Assembly: GCA_029891345.1 (NCBI GenBank) | Contig: CM057000.1 | Location: 137,376,663-137,440,662 of the forward strand | Direction of reading: 5' to 3' | DNA length: 64,000 nt | From: Dryococelus australis | Taxonomy: Eukaryota > Arthropoda > Insecta > Phasmatodea > Phasmatidae | Part shown: positions 46,283 through 59,259 of the stretch, one piece after another | Layout: each line of letters starts with the position of its first letter | Numbering within the stretch: the stretch's first letter is position 1 | Notes under the pieces: generated by a model | What the model saw: the letters and a program-made list of their open reading frames with translations, nothing else | What the model was told of the DNA's origin: nothing | The model's database searches: none | Made by a program: the position numbers and the translations under genes

Positions 46283-47117
46283 ACAGTGTGTGCGATGGTT
46301 CGAACAATATCAGAAAACTCCTGCCGGCACGAAAACATAAGACGAAAATCTATGGACCACTTTTCCCTCAAGTGATTATTAAATGGAGCTAGGCACCCCC
46401 CCTCCAAGAATATAGTTTTTAAATGATTTTAGTTAAAAAATACTTGAAAATGCTTGCGATAAAGTAACAAGTCGGTAAATAGTGGTATGTTTAACGTAGA
46501 TACTACACCCTGAAATCGCGGTCGGTAATATTATGCCCCTTCAGTAAGTAATAGGGGTTGCCACCCTATGTTGGCATGGAACTTTGTAACTGTAAGCTAT
46601 AGACGATTTGCTAAGTCAGATTGTAACTCAGCAAGTTATGGTCGAGAGAAAATGCTGACTTGTCAAAACGCACTCGAATGAACAGTGTTTTCGAGAGATC
46701 CTTACAGAAATTCCTATCAGTGCGCGAGTGAACTGACTGATAGGGAGCACAAGCGCTGCTGGAACGTGTGTGTGTGTGAAATACACACGAGTGAAAAAAC
46801 AGATAGCGTTCAGTGTACTGTGCTGTAGACGTGAAAAGAATCTTGTGCAAGGCGTAGGCGCGGGTCTTGGTGAGCTGCATTAACAAACGACGGTGGCACG
46901 TTGATTGATCGTGCATCACCAAGAGGGGGGCACTAGCAAATAACTGCCAATGTTCTGTGATTGCAAAATGGACGAAAGGCAGATGGAATTGTGGTAAATC
47001 AACGCACTGAACATGTTAGAAACTTCCGCATTCACAAAAACAAATTCACTAATCAATCGAATTATCCGCACACCTAGCACACCGCTGATTGCATGTCGTA
47101 TCTAAGGCAATTGTTAC
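46283..47117. other. No gene seen
   Basis: Mixed composition, short frames only, no repeat recognised. Confidence 0.5.
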
Positions 47118-47352
47118 CAGGCCCGTGATAGTGTGGTTGTTAGACTACTCGCCTTGCACTTAGGTGAAACGGGTTCGATTCCCGTAGGGGTCGCTCCGGA
47201 TTTTTCGCACGTGGGAATCGTACCGGACGATGCCGCTGGTCAGCGGGTTTTCTCGGGGATCTCCCGTGTACTCCGTCTCATCACTCCGGTGCTGCTCCGT
47301 ACTCACCTAGCTTCACCCTCCTCGGCTCTCGAGACCTCGCTATCGTATCGTG
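47118..47352 (+). mobile_element. tRNA-derived SINE, near full length, intact B box
   Basis: GTGGTTGTTAGACTACTCGC then GGGTTCGATTCCCG (canonical B box) form the tRNA-like head. The body follows (ATCGTACCGGACGATGCCGC; AGCGGGTTTTCTCGGGGATC; CTCGGCTCTCGAGACCTCGC). AAGGCAATTG before (from 47104) and AAGGCATATA after (from 47353) may be the target duplication. Confidence 0.85.
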
Positions 47353-48237
47353 AAGGCATATACCAAGTGGCGCAGCCCTTTATAGAACCCCGTGTGTTGC
47401 CTACCTGGCAGGACATTCACATTATCTTTGAAATTTTCTCATTGATTTCTCGAAAACGGTTCACCTGAGAGTCTTCCGACATCGCAACTTTTGTTACTGA
47501 TTTAAAAGTTTGTCTTAACAAATAGTTTACAGCTTATTGTGACAATGTTTCATACAAACACCCATTTACTTAATCAAAAGGGGTTATAATACCAACTGTG
47601 TTTTGAAAGGTGTAAGATCGAAGTTATACACATCACTATTTACCGATTTGTTACATAATTGCAAGTACTTTATGATATTTGTAACTAAAAAAATTTTTTT
47701 TAAAACTCTTTGTATATAATGAGCTCGTCATAAAAATAACTTAATTTTATTAGTGAAGCGGAAAGAAAGGAATGCTAACCTGTTTCAACAGTAAATACTA
47801 GTTTGAAAATCTTCGCAATTTGATAATAAAGTAAATTTTGATTGATAAAATATTAGTAATCATACAGTACTTAATTTTATTAGAATATATTATATGAAAA
47901 TATAATATATAGCTATGCGAAAATATTCTCCCAAATAACCAGGAACACCTAGGCAGTCGATGACAGCTACCGCGAAAGAAAACAAATTAAATTATAAAGT
48001 TTCTTAACACATATTTACCAAAAATTGTTGTATAGCAAAGTACCACTAATCTCGTAAATACCAAATTCGAAACAAATTTTCCAAGCATAAAATAAATTTC
48101 GCCATATTCACTTTAGATGCCAAAATAATAAAAAAAAAAACAATTTTTCTAGTTCATCAATTGACTATGTTTATTTCAAAAATGATGAATAACCATTTAA
48201 TTTTGAAACTAATATGATTACTAGTGTTTACTTTCAA
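47353..48237. other. AT-rich sequence, no gene seen
   Basis: Short frames only; no repeat recognised. Confidence 0.5.
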
Positions 48238-48339
48238 TTTTATACAAAAACCTTTAAAACTAATAAACCCCCTAAATATTTCAACTATTTTATACAAAAA
48301 CCTTTAAAACTAATAGACCCCCTAAATATTTCAACTAAT
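48238..48339. repeat. 50-bp tandem duplication
   Basis: TTTTATACAAAAACCTTTAA followed by AACTAATARACCCCCTAAAT and ATTTCAACTA occurs twice back to back (period 50), with one A/G difference. Confidence 0.92.
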
Positions 48340-49262
48340 TTAATATCAATATTTTTTTTCAGAATACGTAGTTAAGTAAAAGCGTTTTTAATAATTTCAG
48401 TAAATTTTCTGGAGCAATAAAGGTATATCAAGAAAATTGTGTAAATTATAGGAAAGAAGCATTTATGAGCTAAGAATATATAACACATATAATAAAATAA
48501 AATATTTAATTTCAGTACGAGTTTTTTTATAAGAAGTATTTCGTCTAAGTTCTAAATAAGAAACCAACGTTTGTCAAGTGATTGATGTGAGAATTAATTT
48601 TATTTCGAAAATATGACAGAACTTGGAACGGTGCTGGAGAATATCACCGTTCCGACGTCAGTATTTTTATTCCACCTAACGAGCTATCCGCCACCTGACA
48701 ATGTTCAGCCACCAGGGTCATGAAGACTTACCAGTATGTTGTCCTCTTCGGCGGCGAGCGAGGAGCTGGCGGGCAGCGTGACTGCTCTACTCGACTTTGG
48801 TTCCAGCACTGCGCGGCGCCGCCAGCTGACTTCCCCCCCACCCCGCACCATCTCGCTGGCTGCCACCCTTCATCGCAGTTGGCAACTCTACGACGCCTCA
48901 GCATACGTCATCAAGATTTTCGAAATTAACTGATTTTGAACTTCCGGCAAACTCCCCATACTGTTCTCCCCCATGTTCCTCCACACTCTACAGCACTAAG
49001 TTTCGACTATATATGATGGGTGTTGATAACCAGAGAATACACACGTGACAGGACGACTACACACACCACACTCACATTTAAAACTGGATAAGGGAAAAAC
49101 AGACAGAAGGCATTTTCCTTTAATATATATATTTTTAATGGTTATATATTAAATTTTTAATACAGGACAAAACACAAGTTTGGGCATTTACATGAAAGTT
49201 AAGTAATATTTATATTTTTGGTAATGATTTGTACTAAATTATTATCAATTTTTACATGTAGT

Positions 49263-49264
<2 letters not shown>
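48340..49264. other. No confident gene; GC-rich patch at 48.72-48.93 kb
   Basis: Both plus-strand frames are open across the patch (a 65-residue frame starts at 48736). ACTTACCAG just upstream could be read as a weak acceptor on plus or as a donor (CTGGTAAGT) on minus, but minus frames are closed. No domain was recognised. Confidence 0.4.

Positions 49265-49321
<57 letters not shown>
49265..49321. repeat. Poly(T) tract, 57 nt
   Basis: Uninterrupted T run. It could be the poly(A) tail of a minus-strand retrocopy, but the sequence to its right was not recognised. Confidence 0.95.
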
Positions 49322-49322
<1 letters not shown>

Positions 49323-50540
49323 GGAAAAGTGGTAAATTGTAACTTACGTGCCCTTATTGGACCCTTTGTATTCTTGGAGCCTGTTTTCAGGCATAATTCT
49401 TTTCAACCAGTCTTTATAAATTTTGTATGCAACATTTATGGGGCATTATATGAAAAAAGAAAAAAAATATTTAAGCTCACGTGAAGAAAATAAAAACATA
49501 ATTGTGGTTTGTTCATTTCTCAAAATTTGGGGGGGGGGGGGTTAAAACTGTACAGTATCAATGGGATTCGAAAAACCTTTGTTTCTTTTTAAACTCTGCT
49601 AAACATTTTACGAACTCTGCTGAATATCTAGAGCTTGGTATGACAGTTGGCGAGAGCTGTGGTCACTGCTATGCAGTTTGAGTTTCCTCCGGGTGCTCCT
49701 ACTTCCGTGACAAACTAGCAAAGAACTAATAATATGTGAACTATTGAAACGAAAGGGTTCATCGGGAATACCATGCACTGTTTAACATTTTTAATTTTTT
49801 TGATGCATAACGTGTTGTCAAACATAAGGATATTCTTTTGAACTATTTTGAATTCATTCACCCATTTTTAATAAATGGCAAGTCTGTCATTAACGATTTG
49901 ATTAAAATGTCCTCTACATTTGAATCGTAAAAGTTTTCATATTCTCACCCAAATCCTGATATAAATCTCAGAAAGGCATTTCATTTATAAAACCATAAGC
50001 TAGGATAGCGAATTCATGTATCCGACGGACATAAACGGTAAATAAAGTAGAGGGTTTTTGAATTATTTTATATTGTGATACTCCCTACAGCATTACATTT
50101 AAATTAATTCGATTTGTATATTAATTTATTTCAAGTACTAAGTTGAACCACTATGGACTTTGTGTCAGTCTAAAATTTACTTGCAGTTCGTGTATATTAA
50201 ACTCTGATAAAATTACATGTATTTTTAATTTTAGAATTTTCTCCGTTAACGCACTGGTGAAGGCATGTGACATTACGCTACGTGATAATATGACTTAAAA
50301 TTTATAGCCAACCAGGAACTGCTGCATATAAATGTATATCATCTTTAATTTTAGTAACGAACGCGGCATTCGAGAATACATTTCAAGCGAACATTTTTAT
50401 TCTGGCGCGACCTTGATAACGACAGTATCAGGACGGTTTCGGAGTATTTCTTAATTTCATCTCCACGCAGGAATCATTTCAAATTTATCGCTTCGCAGTG
50501 CATATTTGTATTGCTCGAAACGACAGTGGATGAAATTTCA
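49322..50540. other. AT-rich sequence, no gene seen
   Basis: A run of about twelve G lies near 49530-49541. Nothing else recognised. Confidence 0.5.
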
Positions 50541-50970
50541 GGGAGGGGGGGGAGGGGGAGGGGGTGGCAGGAGGTCGTGATTAATGCGTACAAATATTCA
50601 ACGTGAGGAATCCTTTCTCTCGTTCATAAATCATCTCTGCGCTTGCGTTTCTGGGCGGGGTTGCTCCCCGGCGCCAACATGTTAACGCGCCGTAGCAAGG
50701 TCGCGTCACCACAAATCTTTCTCCCCTCTTTGATATATGTCCCCCCCCCCCCGCACAACCCCCCCCCCCTACCCGGCGGCACGGTACCTAATACTGTGCG
50801 ACGTCACAGCCGAGTGCACAACTTTCTCTCGCCGCGGAGGTAATTCATCGGGCGGGGCGGCTCTTCTACGTTGCTCACACTTCCAACAACCCCCCCCCCC
50901 CCCCTTACAACCCACAAACCAACCCCTACCGGGCGTGCACCCCGGCGCAGAAAAGTTACTCATGACCCGC
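50541..50970. other. G/C-tract cluster within a GC-rich island
   Basis: 50541-50567 is a purine tract of repeated G3-G8 runs separated by single A or T bases, fitting the G-quadruplex pattern. C runs on the same strand follow at about 50741-50769 and 50890-50904, within CpG-rich sequence. Confidence 0.75.
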
Positions 50971-51114
50971 GGTCGTAAAATCTGTCTTAAATAATAAATG
51001 TGGCCGTACTTTGAGCGTCGCATGGACACGCTCACTCTCGCGTGGGGGGTTGCCGAGTTGTTCATTCTCAACCGCTACTCCGCGCCTTCTCTCCGGGAAG
51101 ATTACGACTACTTT

Positions 51115-51120
<6 letters not shown>

Positions 51121-51165
<45 letters not shown>
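51121..51165. repeat. (TC)n microsatellite
   Basis: About 45 bp of pure TC dinucleotides. Confidence 0.95.
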
Positions 51166-51170
<5 letters not shown>

Positions 51171-51173
<3 letters not shown>

Positions 51174-51925
51174 CCTGTCATGTACTTTCAGTTATATTAC
51201 CTGCGTCCTGTGCGTGTAACTTAGCGTCGTGCTTTCCATTTCATTTTTTAAAACAATCCTAACATTAAATTATTTTGGATTAAGGCTGTATTTCACGATG
51301 AATTTTTTATTTCATTACGTGATATATATTTACATAAGGACCACATAAATGTAAATATCTGTAGTCAAATGATTACAGTTTTCAAAATATAGCACAGAAA
51401 AGTTGAAAATTTCGGAATATGTGAGCCCAAGTATGTATGCCCCTAATATTTGTCAAATAAATCACATGTCATTGATGTTAATTAAGTATCGAGGATATTT
51501 AATAATGGGTAATCGGGTATTGGTATCCTGCCTGAATCTCTTTTAAATACGAATTGATATTTTTACCAACACATTTAATATTAATATATTGAATAGTATA
51601 AAAAAAATTGCACATTTTTAACATTAAAAAAATGTGTGAACTCTCCTTTGGTGATTATAAACATGTCAAGCGGCAGCGCAAAATATTATCGTACATTCAG
51701 GTTGAAGAATGTTTGGTACGCATGCATTATTATTAATTTATTGGTATCCAACATCCTTAATAAACCTTCTGTCAAGTCATGGGTCATGTATGATGTGCCA
51801 TAGACGTGCAGAATTATGCGCGAGCTAGGAATTGCCTGTTGTTTGCGCAGGGGTAGAGGTGTGTACGACGAGCATTTACGAAGGAGTGTAAGCAGCGAAA
51901 CTCGCTTTAGGGGCACGGCCGACAA
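51171..51925. other. No gene seen
   Basis: AT-rich, with short frames only. Confidence 0.5.
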
Positions 51926-52400
51926 TATGACGCCCCGTGATTAATCGGGGGGAGAGGGCTGGGAACAGCAAGGCAAAGCTATTAAAATGGCGGTGTTGAC
52001 ACTGTTCCTAGCGAGGAAGAAGGGGGTTGAGGGACGCGCAAGGAGGGATATAGGCGGCTGACTTGCGACGGCGAATAAGGGATGTGAGGACCAAACACGG
52101 AGGCACAGATTACATTGCTGAGACGCTGCCGCCGCCCGGCGCCTGGCGCACGACCGCGAACAGGGCGTGTCTAACTACTCGTTTAAACTGCCGCGCGCTT
52201 AAGACCTGCCCCGTGCCCGCGCGAGTAACCGCGTCTCCCGCTAGAGCGCTCTGCAGTCTGATGAAGGAACCGCTGCGAAGGAGGGCGGGGTCTGCCTGCA
52301 TCTGACGCATTTGCGGCGGCAAAAGGCGCGATAAAAAGGAAAAAGAAACGCAGTTCGTGAAATAAAGCCTGCGCGCAGTAATATGAGCCCTTGTGAATTA
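51926..52400. other. CpG/GC-rich island
   Basis: CpG-dense sequence (for example GCCGCCGCCCGGCGCCTGGC and GCCGCGCGCTTAAGACCTGC) in an AT-rich setting. AAAATGGCGG at 51984-51993 matches the YY1/Pho core AAnATGGC. Frames of 70-80 codons are open on both strands but unrecognised. A regulatory region or 5' exon is possible. Confidence 0.5.
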
Positions 52401-54081
52401 AAGATGTGTTAAGGGGGATAAGTCGCCGCCATATTGGATTTATCCATTATCCGTTATAACTTAAATCTAAGTTGGTTCAACGGAATTTTTTGCACGACAT
52501 GGCACAGTATAAATAATACCTTCTCACGCCTTATCAAGTTATTATTTTTTCACTTTTTAAAATTAATTTTTAACTATTAGCAGCTGGGAAGAAATAAATT
52601 AATTTTCCCTGTGGGTGAGGACAGTACAATGGAAATTGTACAGAGGAATTTCCTGTGTCGTGTCATTGTAAGTTAAGATGGCAGCAAGTTAGTAAACATA
52701 GTTCCTAACATTTTAGGTTGTATTACGAGTGTAATGCGACATTTGACTTTGCACCTAATTGACAGTCATATTGACAAGGGCCAATGGTTAGGTTTATCAT
52801 CAAATGCATGGTTTCGTAACGTGCATATAATTTTACAGTAATTATTATTATGATAAACTGAATTGAATTTGGCCTGAATTTTAGAATTTTTTGTGTCTTT
52901 GGTAATTTTAAAAAGCAGTGAATTTATTTTTTTTTTTGTTAGCACTGTGTTGTTACGTTTTCAGTAATGTTTATTTTTCACATAAGTTGGCAGCTGCGCA
53001 TGACGTCACAACCAAAGAGGGATTTAAAAAATATGCCTTATAGATAAGTCCTATATCAGTAAGGTTAATTTTATTATAGAACTTTGAGTGAAAATTCAAT
53101 TACTATCAACGGGTCTGGACTCCATGTTGAATATGTTACGCCGTCGTACTGGGCAGCCAGGGCTGTTTGCCCAGATATTTTAATCAGTCAATTTTGTGGC
53201 ATAAGGACGGGATCGACGGGAGAAATGGTACGCAATCGAAGACTTAAAGCCGCTGGAGTGCGCTGGAGCGCAAAAGAGGAGGCCTATTGAGTACTTATGG
53301 TTTTAAATCTCCAAAATATTCGGTACATGTGTCTGACAATGTAGTCGTTAGCTGTATGCTCCTGAGGCGAAGCCGAGACCTATTGATTATTGTTGTGTGG
53401 CATCTTTAATTATCATTGAACTTTATACAAGAACACTATAGATTTACACTGATTAGAAAACGTAACTGCCAACTGCCTAATTACTTAGTATAATTGATAT
53501 TTTGCTACAAGTTGAATTGAATGACATGTGCTGCACATAGTCTCATTGGATAATAATTCTGAGTTGATATCATTGTTTAAAGAAAAGAGTTGTTCAGTAA
53601 ACGTATGCTTCGCCAATGGGTATTTGTTCCTCGTAACGTTGCTGGTAGTGTAGAGAGATTCCCATGTTCTCAGAGTCAGTGTCTTGTCCATGTGTGTTAA
53701 GGGAAGCTGCACTTTATTCAGCGTCAAGAACGGTGTGTTTCCGGACATGGATTCCTATTCAAAAGATCGTCTGCTCAGTCCCCTCTACTAGTCCTAGGAG
53801 TTTGTAAGGAGAATTTCCGAGCACTATGTATAAGTGTTCATCTCCATGTCATCTACTCACAATTAACACGCAATTGAGAATATTTTTCTCTCCCAGTACG
53901 CATAATTACACTATACATTTGAGTGTTCTACTGTACGTGTGGCAATTACCATACGTATTAACATAGGGCAAGTCTACCGAGTTTTTTTGCAACATTAGTT
54001 TCAGTAATGCTTATATTTATGGCCACTATGTTTAGTGTTTCTTGTCATATGCATTTTATGGCTTGACTTTGTATGTTATTA
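52401..54081. other. No gene seen; possible piggyBac-like left end at 52.41 kb
   Basis: TTAAGGGGGATAAGTCGCCG at about 52411 resembles the end of the TTAA element at 42505, but no matching right end was found. The remainder is AT-rich; a short plus frame at 53084-53290 has no known motif. Confidence 0.4.
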
Positions 54082-54358
54082 CAGGCTGTTCGTGGCAAAC
54101 TTAGCGCCATTGACAGTCCTGACTAACATCTTATTCCATCCACATCGTGTGTTCTTCCACCATATGTAAAATTAACATGGCCCTCAACACTTTATTCATG
54201 CGTCGGTCGAGTGAAACTGCGAAATTACTAGAGAAATTAATATTTTATAATTTTGATCATCCTTTCACTTATATACCTTAAAAAAGATCAAACAAAAGAA
54301 ACCATTTCAGTTTTTGCAATTGTTTATTGAATCCTTTTAATTCAACGTTAAGACGTTG
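54082..54358. mobile_element. GTTCACGG type A MITE, right part missing
   Basis: CAGGCTGTTCGTGGCAAAC begins the element, followed by type A blocks (CATATGTAAAATTAACATGG, TTTATTCATGCGTCGGTCGA, ATTCAACGTTAAGACG), which stop near 54358. Confidence 0.78.
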
Positions 54359-54934
54359 AGACACGTACGCTAATAATTACGCGTTGTGTCTCTCCGCCTT
54401 GCCTCGTTTCCTCACGCAAAGACGACTTCACCCGTCCGCCATGGAAAATTATTGATCGAGCGACCCGTTGCGAAAACAAATTATATGAAAAATGAACTAA
54501 ATATACAACAGAACTTGTTTTTATATTTAAGAACACTTACATTTCTGAAGAAGGATGTCCTCGTTGATCGAGTTTAGGCTCGTAGCTGCTTAATTAGCGC
54601 ACAAATAAATGTTTTGTTGGATATGCTCCCGACCGCGGCAATGTCAACGTTATACTGTCCAGCCGCGTGGCGCCAGCGGGAGTTGACTTGGCGTCCACCA
54701 GATGTCAGCAGTGTTCCTTGTTCGCCGTGCGGCGGAAACCACGCACCTGACCCGCGCCAATTTGAATGTCTGAATTTGAATCGGCTGACCTTACGGCATA
54801 GAAAATGAACTGGACTGTACACTTAGCGAATTTTGGGTACCCCGCTAGGGGATGATTGCGAGGAGGTTTTCTTCGACACTGGCTCGATATTGGTGGATGA
54901 TTGTATCTACCCCCATGGTGAGGCAATGCTCGAG
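54359..54934. other. No gene seen; GC-richer patch at 54.64-54.80 kb
   Basis: Short frames on both strands without known motifs. Confidence 0.45.
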
Positions 54935-55059
54935 ATTCGTATTTAAGCGTTACCATAACCTGGTATCGGGGTCAGACGCTTGGCTGCGAGGGAAGTCTCC
55001 CCAGATAACAGGTCAGGTATTTCGGGTTTGATCACTGGTAAAAAAAAAAAAAAAAAAAA
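54935..55059 (+). mobile_element. Candidate tRNA-like SINE with poly(A) tail
   Basis: CTTGGCTGCGAGGGAAG and, 40 nt on, CGGGTTTGATCACTGG have roughly A-box and B-box character. They are followed directly by about 20 A (55040-55059). Head, no body, then poly(A): a short retroposed tRNA-like unit is plausible. Confidence 0.35.
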
Positions 55060-56216
55060 TTAAAACCCTTAAGGATGGCAGGAACGTCATTTTGAAGCTC
55101 TAATTTTGAATTTACAGTCAGGATGTTTTTGGATAATATGAGCAGGATAAGTATTTTCAGCACAACATAATAACGAATCGCTTCTAATTGTCTAATAAGA
55201 TATATTAGTAAAAATGAGAGGAGGAACCTTGAATTTTTCTTGTCAAAAATAATTTAAATTTTCCCGAAAATGATACTCTGTGTGTTGTCAGTTGTCTGCC
55301 ATTTTTGGGCTGATCGAATAGCTTCATTCTTGGCCTTGTTTTGCCCTCCATTTTGGAAACGGGCTGTTCGGGAAGATTAAATTGCCCATGCCAGAACTTA
55401 GAAGCCAGAGATGTTCTCCGTTTTAATTTGAAAATTTGAAAATAGTGGTGGATTTACATTTTTTAATAATGAATTGTGTAACTGAAGTAAACCAACTTTA
55501 CCTCAAAAATACCCGTTAATGGTCATGGAACATCTTAGGTTGGCTGGTTTGGGAGATATAGATTTTTGCGTTTGTTGTACAATGCCAAAGATAAAATTTC
55601 AAATGGCGGTAAATGATATGGATACGGAAAGTTAAGGATGGAAATACAGTATGAATCATCGCTTGCCTGTTAAAAATAATTCTTGTGAATTCAATATTGA
55701 AATTCTCTTGGCTCAACGCTTAGGTGACTTTTGTACATGTTTTTAACCGATTATTGTGAGGGGAAAAAAATGAATTTATTATTCCGTGTGGAAATGAACC
55801 TTTTAAGAGTCCATGTGGGACATGAAATGTAATGAGAAAGTAAATAAATAAAAGTACATTTGGGAAAAATATCTTTCTATGCATATTTTCTAAATATTAT
55901 TGTAAAATACTCGTTTGTTTTAAGATGGTAAAATTGATTGTTGTTCTGATCCCCTTGAGGTCTTTGTAATATTTGTGCAAAGAAAAAAGAGAGAGAGAAA
56001 AAAAAATTAAAATATGCTATTGATGATTCCAATCTTTCACTTTGCAGTGTAGTTTTAACCGCTTGTATATTAATGCAGTTTGGCAGGATACATTCCTTCT
56101 TAGTTGATATACAACTCTATGCTCTTTCCTATTGTCATGATGTAAACATACTTGGGTTTTGTGTATGGTTGAAAAATGAGTTACTTGGGGTGTCCAATGG
56201 TCTTGGGGCCTCAACG
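55060..56216. other. AT-rich sequence, no gene seen
   Basis: Short frames only. Confidence 0.5.
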
Positions 56217-56350
56217 TGGAACTACATTTCCTACGCGCATTGTTACTAACTTTACTAGGTGCATGGCCGTCAGTGCGCCCATTATAATCTATTGAAATAA
56301 GGGTAGTGACAAAGGTTTCATTCAAAAGTTCTCACTTCACCGTGAACAAC
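56217..56350. mobile_element. GTTCACGG type A MITE, right end only
   Basis: GGAACTACATTTCCTACGCG, ACTTTACTAGGTGCATGGCC, TCAGTGCGCCCATTATAATC and the TIR TCACTTCACCGTGAACAACC match the right third of type A copies. TA follows at 56351-56352. Confidence 0.8.
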
Positions 56351-56352
56351 CA

Positions 56353-59255
56353 ATACTAATGGCATCACTGCCGCTCATGCCTACATAATAATTTGCATGC
56401 GGATGGAACGAATGAAAGGTTTTTACTCTACATGTGTGTTACATCATCAACTTCAACAAATTACTTATCAACACAAAAAAAAATTCTTTAGTTATGATTG
56501 TACTATAATCAGTTGTAATATTTATGTTCAAAATAATGTATAACACATTCTCCCTTAAGATTTATTGAAATTTAAATCTTACGTTTATTGTAAAACTATA
56601 ACATCTTCTGGTAAGAAAGACTTGTGGACGAGCATATATTATTGCAAGACTGCTCAGCATTATTGTCAAGGAATTCCGAAAACGGAACATAAAATTTGCA
56701 AATATATAATATTGTATTCAAGTATTCGTTTCCTGTTCTCACCCTTACGAGTCAGGCTTGAATAATACAGAAAAGTATTCCTTCAATTTAATTTTATTCG
56801 TTGGATTAAGCATAAACTCAGAATTATTAAAGACACTGATCATATTGCTGTGAAGTTTACTTTGAGAAATGTTGTTTTCCACCACAATTAAGTACTCAAA
56901 GAGTTGAAAATATATAACTACACCGTGGACAATTTTTTTTTGGAATTTCACAAGAAAATGAATTGGACATCCTGTTCCCAAAATGTATTTCTCATAAAAT
57001 TATTTCATTTTTTTTTTTGTAAAATCTGCAACACACATATTTGTAATATTACAAATTACTTACATATTTGTTAACTGATATTATTAAGAAGTTGAAATAT
57101 TTTTCTTTGGTTGTAGGAAACGACTACGATGAATAAATAAGAGCACAGAAGGACAGAATTCTTTCGGGAAATAGTTAGCAGCCTCACAACAGTGCGCTCT
57201 TAAACCCACGACAAACTCGATTTAAGATAAATGTACTTGCTCCGACGAGTGATATATTACTGCACTACCATGAACATGGAAAAAGTTATTTAATGTCTTG
57301 GGGAAAAATTTAGTTAGTGATTAAGAGAGCTACTGCACTTCATTATGCCATCAGTTTTCTGCAAGCGCACTATACCTACATAGTTGCAGTTTTATGATCA
57401 AGATACAAAGTAATTAAGTTTTAGTGACTGTTTTTAACAACACGTCATTTGTAAAAACAAATTTTTTCTCGCGATTTACTTTCTATAGAATGTTGTAAAT
57501 TCTAACTGTAGATCCACGAATTAAAGTGGTTCCTAGTCAGTTAAAATCGCTTTTCTTGATGTAATATTACAAAAATGGCACTTACAATCTTATAATGGAT
57601 TTTATTTTGTATTTTCACGAAGATTTATAAATGTACAAAGAAAATCCAAGTAAAATTTATCAACTGTGTTTACAGTGTGTAGACAATTTAAATTTTATAA
57701 GTAATTAAATAATTTTTATAATTAATTTTACTACGTGTTATGTGGCATTGTAAAGCGGTAGGAAATTGGATATTTTAATGTACATATTACGGCATTTGTA
57801 CCGACATTTTTCAATGATAGCTCGAATTTCATTTCTGTATTTCTGAGCAAGACAAATAGCTTCTGGTTTATCATTTTTTTTTTTTAATTAAAATTCACTG
57901 CATGAAAACTTAATCAACAGTGAGTTAAAGAACTCATGCAATAAATAAATAAATAAATGGTTAAATATGTTACGTTCATCACAAAAAAAAAATAGCTGGG
58001 TGAAAACGAAAGATGGTCGCCATAAAATAATATTTTCCTTGAGTGTGTGACGTCGAAACTTAATAAAGTCAGTCGCGGGTAAAACCAGGTGGAAATTATT
58101 TGATGCAAGAGGGATCACAGTCGCAGCTTGAAGTGGAAATTAACTATGCGAGAGGCAGCCACGCATCTGCGAATCCATGTGACGGCTGTTGCTACAAGCA
58201 CTCGGGAAGACATCTGAGCCTACCCTCTCGTCTTCTGGTATTACAACAGATTTATGTAGGGGAGGGGGGGGGGGGGGGGAGGAACTCAAAATTGAAAGCC
58301 CACAGGAACAAGAAAGTCGCGAGAGCAGAAGAGTGCCAGAAGTTAAAAGGCATTATGCACGAAAGCTTATGCAATTACAAAAGTTTCCCTTTTTTCCTCC
58401 TTTTAACCATCTTTTGTGTTCTCTTGCAACTTTAAGCGTATTTGAAGAGTCGGTCAGGTTTGTGGAAGAGGAAGGTGGCGATGGGCGAGGATTCCTCATT
58501 TCTGGAAGGAGCGGGGAAAAAAAAAAAAGATAGGGGAGAAAAAAAAAATACAAAACACCATTAAGCAAATCCGGCGTTCCAGCCTTCTCTCATGCACGTC
58601 ACTACATCCCTTGTTTCGCAGTTGCCAAGCCTGCGCTTTCCTTCCCGCGGCTGCCTTCGTCTCTTCGCGAGTTAATTGACGTCCTCCCGCAGTCCTTGGC
58701 CACTCGGCAGAGGTCCTGCGAGCATCCTCTCCCACTCGGTCGTTGCTCCGGAGAACGGTTTCCACTATCCTCGCATTCCAGCCGATCTGTACTGAACTGC
58801 CGAGATCGTAGCTTATTTCCACACAGTTGCGCGATGTGAATCTTCTTGGCTAGGAGACCTAAATATTGTCCAGCACGCTTTGTCTCCATTAGGGGGGCGT
58901 GGGACATAAATTAACACCGAATACGTAAATTGATCTTTACTGGTTTTTGAAAGTCAACATAGAAAAAAGTAAAAATGCCAATCCTAGATAATAGGTTTTG
59001 CAAACTTAACGACCAAGTATTTTGCAGTATTACTCTATCAATTTCGCATAGTGTCTTGCGCCAAGAAAACACACAAAAATTGACGGCGTCAGAAATATAT
59101 CGGCAGAATAACGTCACCCAGGTATAATATTTGCTCTCTTAGTTAGTAAAAACTATTCTGTATGATTGCCTTTTCTTTGTTTTATCTATAGGCTTCCATA
59201 AAATTTGTAAAATACGATAAACCTCAATAGCATTAATTCTATGCCCCGCGTCCTC
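56353..59255. other. No gene seen; GC-rich stretch at 58.1-58.9 kb
   Basis: 56.4-58.0 kb is AT-rich. 58.1-58.9 kb is GC-richer with a G run (58262-58279), and frames open on both strands (58100-58533 plus, 58496-58907 minus) without recognised domains. Confidence 0.45.
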
Positions 59256-59259
59256 TTAA

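Noticed and set aside
47118..47352. Functional tRNA gene
   Set aside because: The B box is canonical, but the cloverleaf is imperfect and the SINE body follows directly; the same head recurs at 16435-17319 and 37828-38081.
48736..48933. 65-codon frame beginning MLSSSAASEEL
   Set aside because: Low complexity, a second frame is equally open, and splice-site support is ambiguous.
49265..49321. Processed pseudogene marked by poly(T)
   Set aside because: No coding or SINE/LINE sequence could be recognised next to the tract, and no target duplication was seen.
53084..53290. 68-codon plus-strand frame
   Set aside because: No recognisable motif, and neighbouring sequence is unremarkable.
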